A stretch of 7,045 nucleotides of DNA, from the NCBI GenBank assembly GCA_025357355.1, contig JANXPK010000002.1, positions 1 to 7,045 of the forward strand, written 5' to 3'. The position numbers were made by a program, and so were the translations under genes. Of the stretch, positions 1 to 6,224 are shown in pieces; the first letter of the stretch is position 1; every line of letters starts with the position of its first letter. The DNA comes from Rhodobacterales bacterium. GTDB lineage: Bacteria > Pseudomonadota > Alphaproteobacteria > Rhodobacterales > Rhodobacteraceae. The notes beneath the pieces are model-generated. The model did no database searches. It had not been told where the DNA came from and worked only from the letters and a program-made list of their open reading frames with translations.

Positions 1-1
1 C

Positions 2-295
2 GGCGACCACGCGCTGACCGTCGTGATGGCCGCCAAGGGCTATCCCGGCACCTACCAGAAAGGCTCTGTGATCAACGGGCTGGACCGCATGCCCGAAGAC
101 AGCCGGCACATGGTGTTTCACGCCGGCACTGCCTTCAGGGATGCCCTGATCACTGCCAACGGCGGTCGCGTGCTGAACATCACCGCGCGCGGCGATACGC
201 TGACCGACGCCCGCAACCGCGCCTATGCGATGATCGATCTTCTCGACTGGCCCGACGGCTTTTGCCGCAGCGACATCGGCTGGCGCGCAATCTAG
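2..295 (+). CDS. purD: Phosphoribosylamine-glycine ligase (GAR synthetase), C-terminal part
   Basis: Partial gene cut by the left window edge; the last 97 residues and the TAG stop are visible. The reading frame opens at base 2 with GDHALTVVMAAKGYPG, followed by YQKGSVI and later a HAGTAF segment. This matches the C-terminal domain of PurD, the ATP-grasp ligase that joins phosphoribosylamine and glycine to make glycinamide ribonucleotide (second step of purine synthesis, cytoplasmic). The catalytic ATP-grasp core lies outside the window, so activity cannot be judged here. The ending (DIGWRAI) looks intact. lysC follows on the same strand after 174 nt, which suggests but does not prove separate transcription. 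The identity rests on family recognition of this C-terminal domain. Confidence 0.92.
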   Translation, partial: GDHALTVVMAAKGYPGTYQKGSVINGLDRMPEDSRHMVFHAGTAFRDALITANGGRVLNITARGDTLTDARNRAYAMIDLLDWPDGFCRSDIGWRAI

Positions 296-392
296 CGTTC
301 GTTTGATAATTCAACGTCATCCACTGATCGCTGCCTCTGAACAAATTGCCTCTCGTGACCTGAACAAGATCGGCCGATCCACGACGAACGCT
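294..392. repeat. Inverted repeat, short direct repeats and 12-bp palindrome before lysC
   Basis: The purD-lysC spacer holds several sequence symmetries. A 9-bp inverted repeat, AGCGTTCGT (294-302) and ACGAACGCT (384-392), begins inside the purD stop codon and encloses the other elements. TGCCTCT occurs at 332-338 and 347-353, and CTGAACAA at 337-344 and 360-367. A perfect 12-bp palindrome, GATCGGCCGATC, lies at 368-379, about 90 nt before the lysC start. These could be an operator for lysC, a structured 3' end of the purD mRNA, or chance. No known riboswitch or leader peptide was recognised. Confidence 0.4.
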
Positions 393-469
393 GCCCCCGC
401 GCCGCCTTGCACCTGCCCCCGCTTCTGCTAAGAAGCCGCCAATTCCACGGCAGGGCGAAGGATCGGACC

Positions 470-1726
470 ATGCCAGTTCTGGTGATGAAATTCGGTGGCA
501 CTTCGGTTGCGGACCTTGCCCGCATCGAAAACGCTGCGAAAAAAATACAGTCCGAGGTCGCGCGTGGCTATGACGTGATCGTCATCGTCTCGGCGATGTC
601 AGGCAAGACCAATGAACTGATCGGCTGGGTCGAGACGACCTCCAAGCTTTACGACGCCCGCGAATATGATGCTGTGGTGGCGTCGGGCGAGAATGTGACC
701 GCCGGCCTGCTGGCGCTGCGCTTGCAGGTAATGGGCATTCCGGCGCGCTCCTGGCAGGGCTGGCAGGTGCCGATCAACACCACCTCGGCCCATGGCTCCG
801 CCCGTTTCGTGGCCATCCCGCGCGCCAACATCGTGCAGAAGTTCGGCGAAGGCTTCAAGGTGGCTGTCGTGGCGGGCTTTCAGGGCGTCTCGCCGGAAGG
901 CCGCATCACCACGCTGGGTCGCGGCGGCTCGGACACCACTGCCGTGGCTTTTGCTGCCGCCTTTGACGCCGAACGTTGCGACATCTACACCGACGTTGAC
1001 GGCGTCTACACCACCGACCCCCGCATCACCGACAAGGCCCGCAAGCTCGACCGCATCGCTTATGAAGAGATGCTGGAACTGGCCTCGCTCGGCGCCAAGG
1101 TGCTGCAAACCCGCTCTGTCGAACTGGCGATGCGCTACAAGGTGCGGCTGCGCGTGCTGTCCTCGTTCGAGGATACCGACGAAAACTCTGGAACCCTGGT
1201 CTGCGACGAGGATGAAATCATGGAATCGAAAGTTGTCTCTGGCGTCGCCTATTCCCGCGACGAAGCGAAAATGACCCTGGTCAAGGTCGAGGACCGCCCC
1301 GGTATCGCCGCCGCCATCTTCGGCCCCCTCGCGGATGCCGGGGTGAACGTGGACATGATCGTGCAGAACATCTCGGAACTCGACAGCCCGACCGACAAGC
1401 GCGCCCATACCGACATGACCTTTTCCTGCCCGGTCAACCAGACCGCCCGCGCTCAAAAGGCGATGGAGGATGCACGCGCCGCGGGCCTGTTCACCTATGC
1501 CAGCCTGGTGGTCGACACCGATGTCGCCAAGGTTTCGGTCGTCGGCATCGGCATGCGCTCCCACGCCGGGGTGGCCGCCAAGATGTTCGCCTCGCTTGCC
1601 GCCGAAAACGTCAACATCAAAGTCATCGCCACGTCAGAGATCAAGATCTCGGTCCTGATCGACCGCAAATACATGGAACTGGCCGTGCAGGCGCTGCACG
1701 ACGCCTTTGATCTGGAAAAGGCCTGA
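470..1726 (+). CDS. lysC: Aspartate kinase (aspartokinase), ACT-regulated
   Basis: 418-aa enzyme that phosphorylates L-aspartate to 4-aspartyl phosphate, the committed step towards diaminopimelate/lysine, threonine, methionine and isoleucine; cytoplasmic. The amino-acid-kinase domain spans about residues 1-245. It has the ATP-site motif KFGGTS (7-12), SGENVTAGLLALRLQ, and GRGGSDTTAVAFAAAF followed by CDIYTDVDGVYTTDPR. Two ACT domains follow: about 267-345 (EDRPGIAAAIF from E274) and about 352-418 (VSVVGIGMRSHAGVAAKMF, then SEIKISVLID). The family uses these to bind lysine and/or threonine for feedback inhibition. The length matches the ~410-420 aa monofunctional class (Corynebacterium and Pseudomonas LysC); no homoserine dehydrogenase domain is attached. 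The ATG at 470 is chosen because GAAGGA (457-462) precedes it by 7 nt and the protein then starts at the conserved MPVLVMKFGG; the frame is open further upstream without family similarity. An internal start for a beta subunit is listed separately. Confidence 0.97.
   Translation: MPVLVMKFGGTSVADLARIENAAKKIQSEVARGYDVIVIVSAMSGKTNELIGWVETTSKLYDAREYDAVVASGENVTAGLLALRLQVMGIPARSWQGWQVPINTTSAHGSARFVAIPRANIVQKFGEGFKVAVVAGFQGVSPEGRITTLGRGGSDTTAVAFAAAFDAERCDIYTDVDGVYTTDPRITDKARKLDRIAYEEMLELASLGAKVLQTRSVELAMRYKVRLRVLSSFEDTDENSGTLVCDEDEIMESKVVSGVAYSRDEAKMTLVKVEDRPGIAAAIFGPLADAGVNVDMIVQNISELDSPTDKRAHTDMTFSCPVNQTARAQKAMEDARAAGLFTYASLVVDTDVAKVSVVGIGMRSHAGVAAKMFASLAAENVNIKVIATSEIKISVLIDRKYMELAVQALHDAFDLEKA
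1208..1726 (+). promoter_or_regulatory. Internal ribosome site and in-frame start for a lysC beta subunit
   Basis: Inside lysC, GAGGA (1208-1212) lies 7 nt before an in-frame ATG at 1220 (Met251). Translation from there would give a 168-residue protein, MESKVVSGVAYSRDEAKMTL onwards, containing only the two ACT domains. In Corynebacterium, Bacillus and Thermus, lysC-type genes are known to make such a beta subunit from an internal start at nearly the same position, giving alpha2-beta2 enzymes. Position and spacing here fit that arrangement. Use of this start is inferred. Confidence 0.5.
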
Positions 1727-1736
1727 TCCGGCTGCA

Positions 1737-1759
1737 AAAATTCTTCTCCGAAGAATTTT
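1737..1759. terminator. AT-rich perfect inverted repeat after lysC, probable terminator
   Basis: AAAATTCTTC (1737-1746) and GAAGAATTTT (1750-1759) form a perfect 10-bp stem with a 3-nt loop, 10 nt after the lysC stop. The core TTCTTC/GAAGAA is flanked by an A-run and a T-run, so it reads as a hairpin plus U-tract on either strand. It probably ends lysC transcription before ptsP. The stem has only two G-C pairs, so it is weak for a classical intrinsic terminator. Confidence 0.55.
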
Positions 1760-1764
1760 CCGCT

Positions 1765-1805
1765 GCCGCAAATGCGGCGCGGCGAAAATTTTTCGCGGAA
1801 AAATT
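1765..1805. repeat. Second hairpin cluster between lysC and ptsP
   Basis: Two more inverted repeats follow the first hairpin. GCCGC (1765-1769) pairs with GCGGC (1774-1778) around AAAT. AATTTTTC (1787-1794) pairs with GAAAAATT (1798-1805) around GCG. Flanks of the GC hairpin can also pair (TTTTC 1756-1760 with GAAAA 1784-1788). The right arm of the first hairpin plus CCGC (1750-1763) can pair imperfectly with 1795-1809. The folds therefore compete. The cluster could be a compound terminator, an attenuator ahead of ptsP, or a dispersed intergenic element. Confidence 0.45.
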
Positions 1806-1905
1806 GTTCTGCTGACAAAGCCCTTCACCGCCGCTTCCCTGCCCGCCATGCCGCCCCTTCCCCTCGCCCCCTGACCTATGCTCTAAAGACCGCAAAGGGG
1901 ACATC

Positions 1906-4149
1906 ATGGCCGAACGCAGTGAAAGCGACAGCCGAAAACTTCTGCGCCGTTTGCGCGATGTGCTGGCGATGCCCGCCAAGGGTCAGGACCGGCTCGACCG
2001 CATCCCCCATCTGATTGCCGACAGCATGGGGACCGAGGTCTGCTCGATCTACCTCTTCCGCGATGCCGACACGCTGGAACTTTGCGCCACCGAGGGCCTG
2101 AACAAATCCGCCGTCCACAAGACCCGCATGAAGCTGGGCGAGGGGCTGGTGGGTCGTGTTGCCCGCACGCTGCAACCGGTCAACACCGCCGATGCCCCCA
2201 ACGAAAAAGGCTTCCGCTTCATGCCAGAGACGGGGGAAGAGTTCTTCTCGTCCTTCCTCGGCGTGCCGATCCAGCGCGTCGGTGAAACGCTGGGTGTGCT
2301 CGTGGTGCAGTCCAAGGTCGCGCGCGCCTTCTCGGAAGACGAGATGGACGCCGTCGAGGTCGTGGCCATGGTGCTGGCCGAGATGACCGAACTGGGCGCC
2401 TTTGCCGGAGACGGCTCTGGCATGGCGGCCCTGCACAAGCAGCCGCTCTTGTTTCGCGGCACAACGGGGCAAGAGGGTGCTGCCGAAGGCCGGGTCTGGC
2501 TGCACGAGCCGCGCGTCATCGTTACCAACCCCGTCGCCGACGATCCCCTGACCGAGATTGACCGCATCCGCGCCGCCGTCGGGGTGCTGCGGGTTTCGGT
2601 CGATGATCTTCTGGAAGCCGAAAGCCTCGACAAGGACCAGAAAGCCGTCCTCGAAGCCTATCGGATGTTCGCCCACTCGCGCGGCTGGCTGCGCCGGATG
2701 GAGGATGACATTCAGCGTGGCCTGTCCGCCGAGGCTGCGGTCGAGAAAGAGCAATCCGCCACCCGCTCGCGGCTGGAACAGGTGCCCGACGCCTATCTGC
2801 GCGAACGCCTGCAGGACCTCGACGACCTGTCGAACCGCCTCCTGCGCATCCTGACCGGGCAGGGCCAGGACACCGGCGCCGCGATGCCCGATAATCCGGT
2901 GCTGGTCGCCCGCAACATCGGCCCGGCGGAACTGCTGGAATACGGCCGCAAGCTCAAAGGCGTGGTGCTGGAAGATGGCTCCGTCGGCTCCCACGCCGCC
3001 GTCGTGGCCCGGGCGCTGTCGATCCCACTGGTGGTCCACGCCAAGGGCATCACCACCGAGGCGCTGAACGGCGACGCCATTCTGGTCGATGGCGATCAGG
3101 GTCTGGTCCACTTGCGTGCCGAAGAGACGATTTCGCGCAGCTTCCGCGACAAGATCGCCATGCAGGCCGAGGCGCAAAAGCGCTATGCCTCCTTGCGCGA
3201 CCTGCCCGCCACCACCCGTGACGGCATTCGGATCGAATTGCAGATGAACGCAGGCCTGATGGCCGATCTGCCCTCGCTGGTCGGCTCCGGTGCCGAGGGC
3301 GTCGGCCTTTTCCGCACCGAACTGCAATTCCTGATCCGCAACAAGATGCCGCAGCGTGCCGAACTTGCGGTGCTTTACGCCCGCGTCATGGATGCCGCCA
3401 AGGGCCGCCCCGTGGCCTTCCGCACCCTCGACATCGGTTCGGACAAGGTGCTGCCCTACATGAAGCCGAACGACGAGCCGAACCCCGCGATGGGCTGGCG
3501 CGCCATCCGCGTCGGCCTCGACAAGCCCGGCGTCCTGCGCATGCAGTTGCAAGCCTTGCTGCGCGCCGCCGCTGGCCGCAATCTGTCGGTCATGTTCCCC
3601 CTGATCTCGGAGTTTGGCGAGTTTCAGGAGGCGCGCGGCCACATGCTGCGCGAGATCCACCGTGAACGCAGCCTCGGCCACAAAGTGCCCGCGCAACTGG
3701 AAATTGGCACGATGCTGGAAACCCCCAGCCTCGCCTATGCGCCCGACGCCTTCTTTCAGATGACCGATTATATCTCGATCGGTGGCAATGACCTGAAACA
3801 GTTCTTCTTCGCCGCCGACCGTGAAAATGAACGGGTCCGCAAACGCTATGACACGCTGAACCTGTCGTTCCTGGCATTCCTGGAACACGTCGTGGCCCGC
3901 TGCGCCCCCTTCGGCACCAAACTGTCGTTCTGCGGCGAAGATGCCGGCCGCCCGATCGAGGCGCTTGCCCTCGCCGCCATCGGCCTGCGCCGCCTGTCGA
4001 TGCGCCCGGCCTCCATCGGCCCGGTCAAGGCACTTCTGCGCAGCATCGACCTCTCCGCCGCCCGCGCCGTCATCGACAAAGCCCGCGCCGACGGCGCCGA
4101 AACCGCACGTCCCGCGTTGATGGAGTGGTTGGCGGCCCAGGGCGAATGA
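1906..4149 (+). CDS. ptsP: PEP-protein phosphotransferase, nitrogen PTS enzyme I (EI-Ntr) with GAF domain
   Basis: 747-aa cytoplasmic enzyme that autophosphorylates with phosphoenolpyruvate and passes the phosphate to NPr, then EIIA-Ntr. This is a regulatory cascade linked to nitrogen, potassium and carbon status rather than sugar transport. Order of parts: GAF sensor domain about 20-165 (in studied relatives it binds glutamine), EI N-terminal region about 180-320, PEP-utiliser mobile domain with phospho-accepting His363 in GSHAAVVAR, and PEP-binding barrel about 420-715. Barrel residues matching enzyme I are Arg470 (GLFRTE), Arg506 (FRTLDIGSDK), Glu605 (GTMLETP), Asn628-Asp629 (GGNDLKQFF), Arg639 (AADR) and Cys676 (FCGEDAG). 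All key residues are present, so it should be active. Length equals the usual ~748 aa. The start ATG is preceded by AAAGGGG (1894-1900), 5 nt away. The lysC-ptsP order recurs in alphaproteobacteria. NPr and EIIA-Ntr genes are not in this window. Confidence 0.96.
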   Translation: MAERSESDSRKLLRRLRDVLAMPAKGQDRLDRIPHLIADSMGTEVCSIYLFRDADTLELCATEGLNKSAVHKTRMKLGEGLVGRVARTLQPVNTADAPNEKGFRFMPETGEEFFSSFLGVPIQRVGETLGVLVVQSKVARAFSEDEMDAVEVVAMVLAEMTELGAFAGDGSGMAALHKQPLLFRGTTGQEGAAEGRVWLHEPRVIVTNPVADDPLTEIDRIRAAVGVLRVSVDDLLEAESLDKDQKAVLEAYRMFAHSRGWLRRMEDDIQRGLSAEAAVEKEQSATRSRLEQVPDAYLRERLQDLDDLSNRLLRILTGQGQDTGAAMPDNPVLVARNIGPAELLEYGRKLKGVVLEDGSVGSHAAVVARALSIPLVVHAKGITTEALNGDAILVDGDQGLVHLRAEETISRSFRDKIAMQAEAQKRYASLRDLPATTRDGIRIELQMNAGLMADLPSLVGSGAEGVGLFRTELQFLIRNKMPQRAELAVLYARVMDAAKGRPVAFRTLDIGSDKVLPYMKPNDEPNPAMGWRAIRVGLDKPGVLRMQLQALLRAAAGRNLSVMFPLISEFGEFQEARGHMLREIHRERSLGHKVPAQLEIGTMLETPSLAYAPDAFFQMTDYISIGGNDLKQFFFAADRENERVRKRYDTLNLSFLAFLEHVVARCAPFGTKLSFCGEDAGRPIEALALAAIGLRRLSMRPASIGPVKALLRSIDLSAARAVIDKARADGAETARPALMEWLAAQGE

Positions 4150-4170
4150 CCCTCGCAACCTGCAACCGCT

Positions 4171-4929
4171 TCACGTGACCGTCAGCACCGGCACCGCCTG
4201 CGCCGCCGCAAAGCCCGCCATCACGGCTTCAACGCCGTGCACCTCCGACAGCCGCATCAGGCGGAACCTTATGCGGGCGACCTCGCGGTAATAGTTCAGG
4301 AACATCGCGTTCAGCGCCGCCCCGGTCGCGGCCCCCAAGACCGGCACCGCCTGCAACGCCAGCTTCTCGCCCAGCACCAGCGCCAGCCGCGGCACCACCA
4401 CCGCCAGTACCCGTTGCAAGGTGCCCCCCGCCGCCGTCAGCCGCACCGACAGAAAGGCGGCATTGACGCCGTCGTCCGCGCGCAAGGGGCTGCCGGCCGA
4501 AAACACCTCCAGACAGGTCAGCCGCACTGCCTCGGTATCGGGGTCATAACCCGCCGCCTGCGCCTCGGCCCGGATGGCGTGCAGCATCACCGTGATGGTC
4601 ACCGGCAGTTCGACCAGCGACCCCGCCAGCCCCGCCGCCCCGCCCACGGCCCCGGTCAGCATCGCGGCATAGGTTGCCCCGCGCGGCCCGATATAGGGTG
4701 CTCGCCGCCCGACTGCCGCCAGCCCATGCGCCCGGCGCAAGGCCCGCGTCGTCGCCCGCTCCAGCTCCAGCCGCACCGATGCTGGCAGGCGCTGCATCTG
4801 CGCCTCGATCCCGCCGCCCAGCCGGTTGACCAGCTTCAGGAACGGCCCGTTGGCCCGGCCATACGCATAGGCAAGCGCGGTGATTTCAACCTCAAGATCG
4901 GGGCCCGGCAGGGCGGGAAGATCACTCAT
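4171..4929 (-). CDS. EcsC family protein
   Basis: 252-aa protein resembling the EcsC family, whose founding member is encoded with the Bacillus Ecs ABC transporter; the biochemical role of stand-alone copies is not known. Visible family features are the glycine/alanine-rich helix about 92-104 leading into LVELPVTITVMLHAIRAEAQ (105-124) with AGYDP after it, and the C-terminal block VPVLGAATGAALNAMFLNYY (195-214) followed by REVARIRFRLMRLSEVHG. These alanine-rich segments are amphipathic or weakly hydrophobic, so peripheral membrane association is possible. No signal peptide is seen. ATG at 4929 is preferred over an in-frame TTG at 4947, although neither has a clear Shine-Dalgarno sequence. The stop is 21 nt from the ptsP stop in convergent orientation, leaving no room for a separate terminator. 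The GNAT gene lies 37 nt upstream on the same strand, so co-transcription is likely. Confidence 0.83.
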   Translation of the reverse strand: MSDLPALPGPDLEVEITALAYAYGRANGPFLKLVNRLGGGIEAQMQRLPASVRLELERATTRALRRAHGLAAVGRRAPYIGPRGATYAAMLTGAVGGAAGLAGSLVELPVTITVMLHAIRAEAQAAGYDPDTEAVRLTCLEVFSAGSPLRADDGVNAAFLSVRLTAAGGTLQRVLAVVVPRLALVLGEKLALQAVPVLGAATGAALNAMFLNYYREVARIRFRLMRLSEVHGVEAVMAGFAAAQAVPVLTVT

Positions 4930-4966
4930 GCGCCCAATATGGGGCAAACCGGCCAGACTGCAAGGA

Positions 4967-5458
4967 TTACACCCCGCTGGCCTTGGTCACCGCGCCCCTG
5001 ACCCCATCCCAGGCCCCCGCTTTCAAGGCCAGCCCCAGCACCCGGTCCGGATTGGTCGGCGGCGGCATCTCGACGCCCTCCAGCTTGGTGAACCCGAACC
5101 GCCCGTAATAGGGCGCGTCCCCCACCAGCAGCACCCGCTCCCATCCCAGCCTGCGCGCCTCTGCCAGGCTTTCGTTGATCAACATGCCCCCCAGCCCCTC
5201 GCCCTGCCTTGTCGGATGCACCGCAACCGGGCCCAGCAGCAACGCATCCTCGCCCCCCACCTCGATCGGCCAATAGCGGATGGCAGCGGCCAGCGTGTTG
5301 TCATCGTCGCGCAGGGTCAGACACAGGGCGGCAACCGTTGGCACCCCATCGCGCAAGCGGTACGAGGACAAGGCCGTGCGGCCCGGCGAAAAGCACAGGT
5401 CATACAATGCCTCCACCTCCCACCAATCGCCCTCGACCTCCTCCTCCAGCTTGTACAC
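4967..5458 (-). CDS. GNAT family N-acetyltransferase (YhbS-like)
   Basis: 163-aa single-domain acetyltransferase. It carries the GNAT acetyl-CoA site: the beta-4 strand LLLGPVAVHP, the pyrophosphate loop RQGEGLGG (84-91), helix SLAEARRLGW, strand VLLVGD and the YYGRFGF turn, an arrangement typical of YhbS-like enzymes. The substrate cannot be read from the sequence; small molecules or protein amino groups are both possible. The start is set at the GTG at 5458 because GAAAGG ends 8 nt before it on the minus strand and the conserved part begins at once (YKLEEEVEGDWWEVEALYD). A longer frame opens at a GTG at 5500 and adds 14 residues without recognisable similarity or ribosome site. It is followed 37 nt later by the EcsC-family gene and probably shares its mRNA. 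It is divergent from the flavin reductase gene. Confidence 0.84.
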   Translation of the reverse strand: MYKLEEEVEGDWWEVEALYDLCFSPGRTALSSYRLRDGVPTVAALCLTLRDDDNTLAAAIRYWPIEVGGEDALLLGPVAVHPTRQGEGLGGMLINESLAEARRLGWERVLLVGDAPYYGRFGFTKLEGVEMPPPTNPDRVLGLALKAGAWDGVRGAVTKASGV

Positions 5459-5527
5459 GCCACATACCTTTCGGGAATCACCTGCAATCGCGCGTAACAC
5501 GCGAGGATGACAGGATCAAACCGGTTC

Positions 5528-5596
5528 CGATCCGTGATCGCACTGGACCTTTCTGATCATCTGTCCCTAAATATCACGGGTGTGGGGCAAAGCCCC
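5528..5596. other. Divergent intergenic region with small inverted repeats
   Basis: The space between the GNAT gene (leftward) and the flavin reductase gene (rightward) holds CGATC-CGT-GATCG (5528-5540) and GGGGC-AAA-GCCCC (5584-5596), the second about 50 nt before the flavin reductase ATG. Four GATC sites occur in 45 bp (5514, 5529, 5536, 5555). Both promoters must lie here or nearby, but no convincing -35/-10 pair was found. The GC hairpin has no T-run and would sit in the 5' leader of the rightward mRNA, or be a small dispersed repeat. Confidence 0.3.
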
Positions 5597-5648
5597 GGCT
5601 CTTGCCACCAGACCTGCATTTCCTGTCGCATCACCCCGAAAGCCCCCC

Positions 5649-6224
5649 ATGTTCTACGAGCCCAAAAATGGCCACGGCCTGCCGCACTCGCCCTTCAACG
5701 CCATCGTGGCGCCGCGCCCGATTGGCTGGATTTCCACGCGCGGCAGCATGGGTGACAACCTCGCCCCTTATTCCTTCTTCAACGCCGTCGCCTACACGCC
5801 GCCGCAGGTGATCTTTGCCGGCGACCTCAAGGATTCGATCCGCAATATCCAGGAAACCGGCGTTTTCGCCACCAATGTCGTGTCCGAAGAGCTGTGGCTG
5901 GTGATGAATCAGACCTCCGCCCGCTTTCCCCGCGGCACCGACGAGTTTGCCGCCGTCGGCATCGACAAGTCCGAATGCCAGACCATCGACTGCCCCCGCG
6001 TGACCCTTGCCCCGGCCACTCTGGAATGCCGCCTGCAACAGATCGTCACCCTCGGCGGCGGCCGCGATTTTCTCGTCATCGGCACCGTGACCGGCGTTCA
6101 TATCCGCGAGGAATACCTGAGCGACGGCTACTTCGATCTCACAAAAGTCCGCCCCATGGCCCGCCTCGGCTACAAGGACTACGCCGTCGTGACCGAGGTG
6201 ATGGAGCTGGAGCGTCCTGCGTGA
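5649..6224 (+). CDS. Flavin reductase-like FMN-binding protein (DIM6/NTAB type)
   Basis: 191-aa protein of the flavin reductase-like split-barrel family. The N-terminal block SPFNAIVAPRPIGWIST (14-30) followed by GDNLAPYSFFNAVAYTPPQV (35-54) is the family FMN-binding signature. The strand FATNVVSEEL (73-82) and the C-terminal FLVIGTVTGVHI (141-152), ending in RPMARLGYKDYAVV (168-181), fit the rest of the fold. Members bind FMN and reduce flavin with NAD(P)H, often to supply a monooxygenase or another acceptor. No partner enzyme is encoded nearby, so the acceptor is unknown. Cytoplasmic; no signal peptide. The ATG at 5649 starts at the conserved MFYEPKNGHG; the upstream GAAAG is only a weak ribosome site. 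The open frame reaches back to 5580 without similarity. The stop overlaps the GTG start of the next gene by 4 nt, indicating translational coupling. Confidence 0.9.
   Translation: MFYEPKNGHGLPHSPFNAIVAPRPIGWISTRGSMGDNLAPYSFFNAVAYTPPQVIFAGDLKDSIRNIQETGVFATNVVSEELWLVMNQTSARFPRGTDEFAAVGIDKSECQTIDCPRVTLAPATLECRLQQIVTLGGGRDFLVIGTVTGVHIREEYLSDGYFDLTKVRPMARLGYKDYAVVTEVMELERPA

Noticed and set aside
407..433. Possible lysC promoter, TTGCAC with CTAAGA or TAAGAA
   Set aside because: Spacer is only 15-16 nt and each hexamer matches consensus at about three positions; too weak to annotate.
599..1564. 321-codon open frame antisense to lysC
   Set aside because: Same codon-bias effect; no motif, no plausible ribosome site, and lysC is clearly real.
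1876..4158. 760-codon open frame antisense to the whole of ptsP
   Set aside because: It is rich in His, Gln, Gly and Asp without any recognisable domain. In GC-rich genes, sense codons TTA, CTA and TCA are rare, so antisense frames stay open. ptsP has full catalytic motifs and a ribosome site.
4237..5001. 254-codon frame on + opposite the EcsC-family gene
   Set aside because: The translation is dominated by His, Arg, Gln and Pro, typical of a shadow frame. The minus-strand protein matches EcsC features.
5459..5500. Longer GNAT start at GTG 5500
   Set aside because: No ribosome site and the added 14 residues show no family similarity, whereas GTG 5458 has GAAAGG at good spacing.
5491..5519. 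Possible minus-strand promoter for the GNAT gene, TTGATC with a 17-nt spacer to TACGCG
   Set aside because: The -35 match and spacing are reasonable but the -10 matches only its first two bases.
5544..5573. Possible + strand promoter for the flavin reductase, TGGACC with an 18-nt spacer to TAAATA
   Set aside because: Four of six and three of six consensus matches; cannot be told from chance.
5894..6220. Upstream extension of the secreted-protein frame inside the flavin reductase gene
   Set aside because: Arg/Pro/His-rich shadow of the reductase frame. The GTG at 6221 has a ribosome site and begins a signal peptide.
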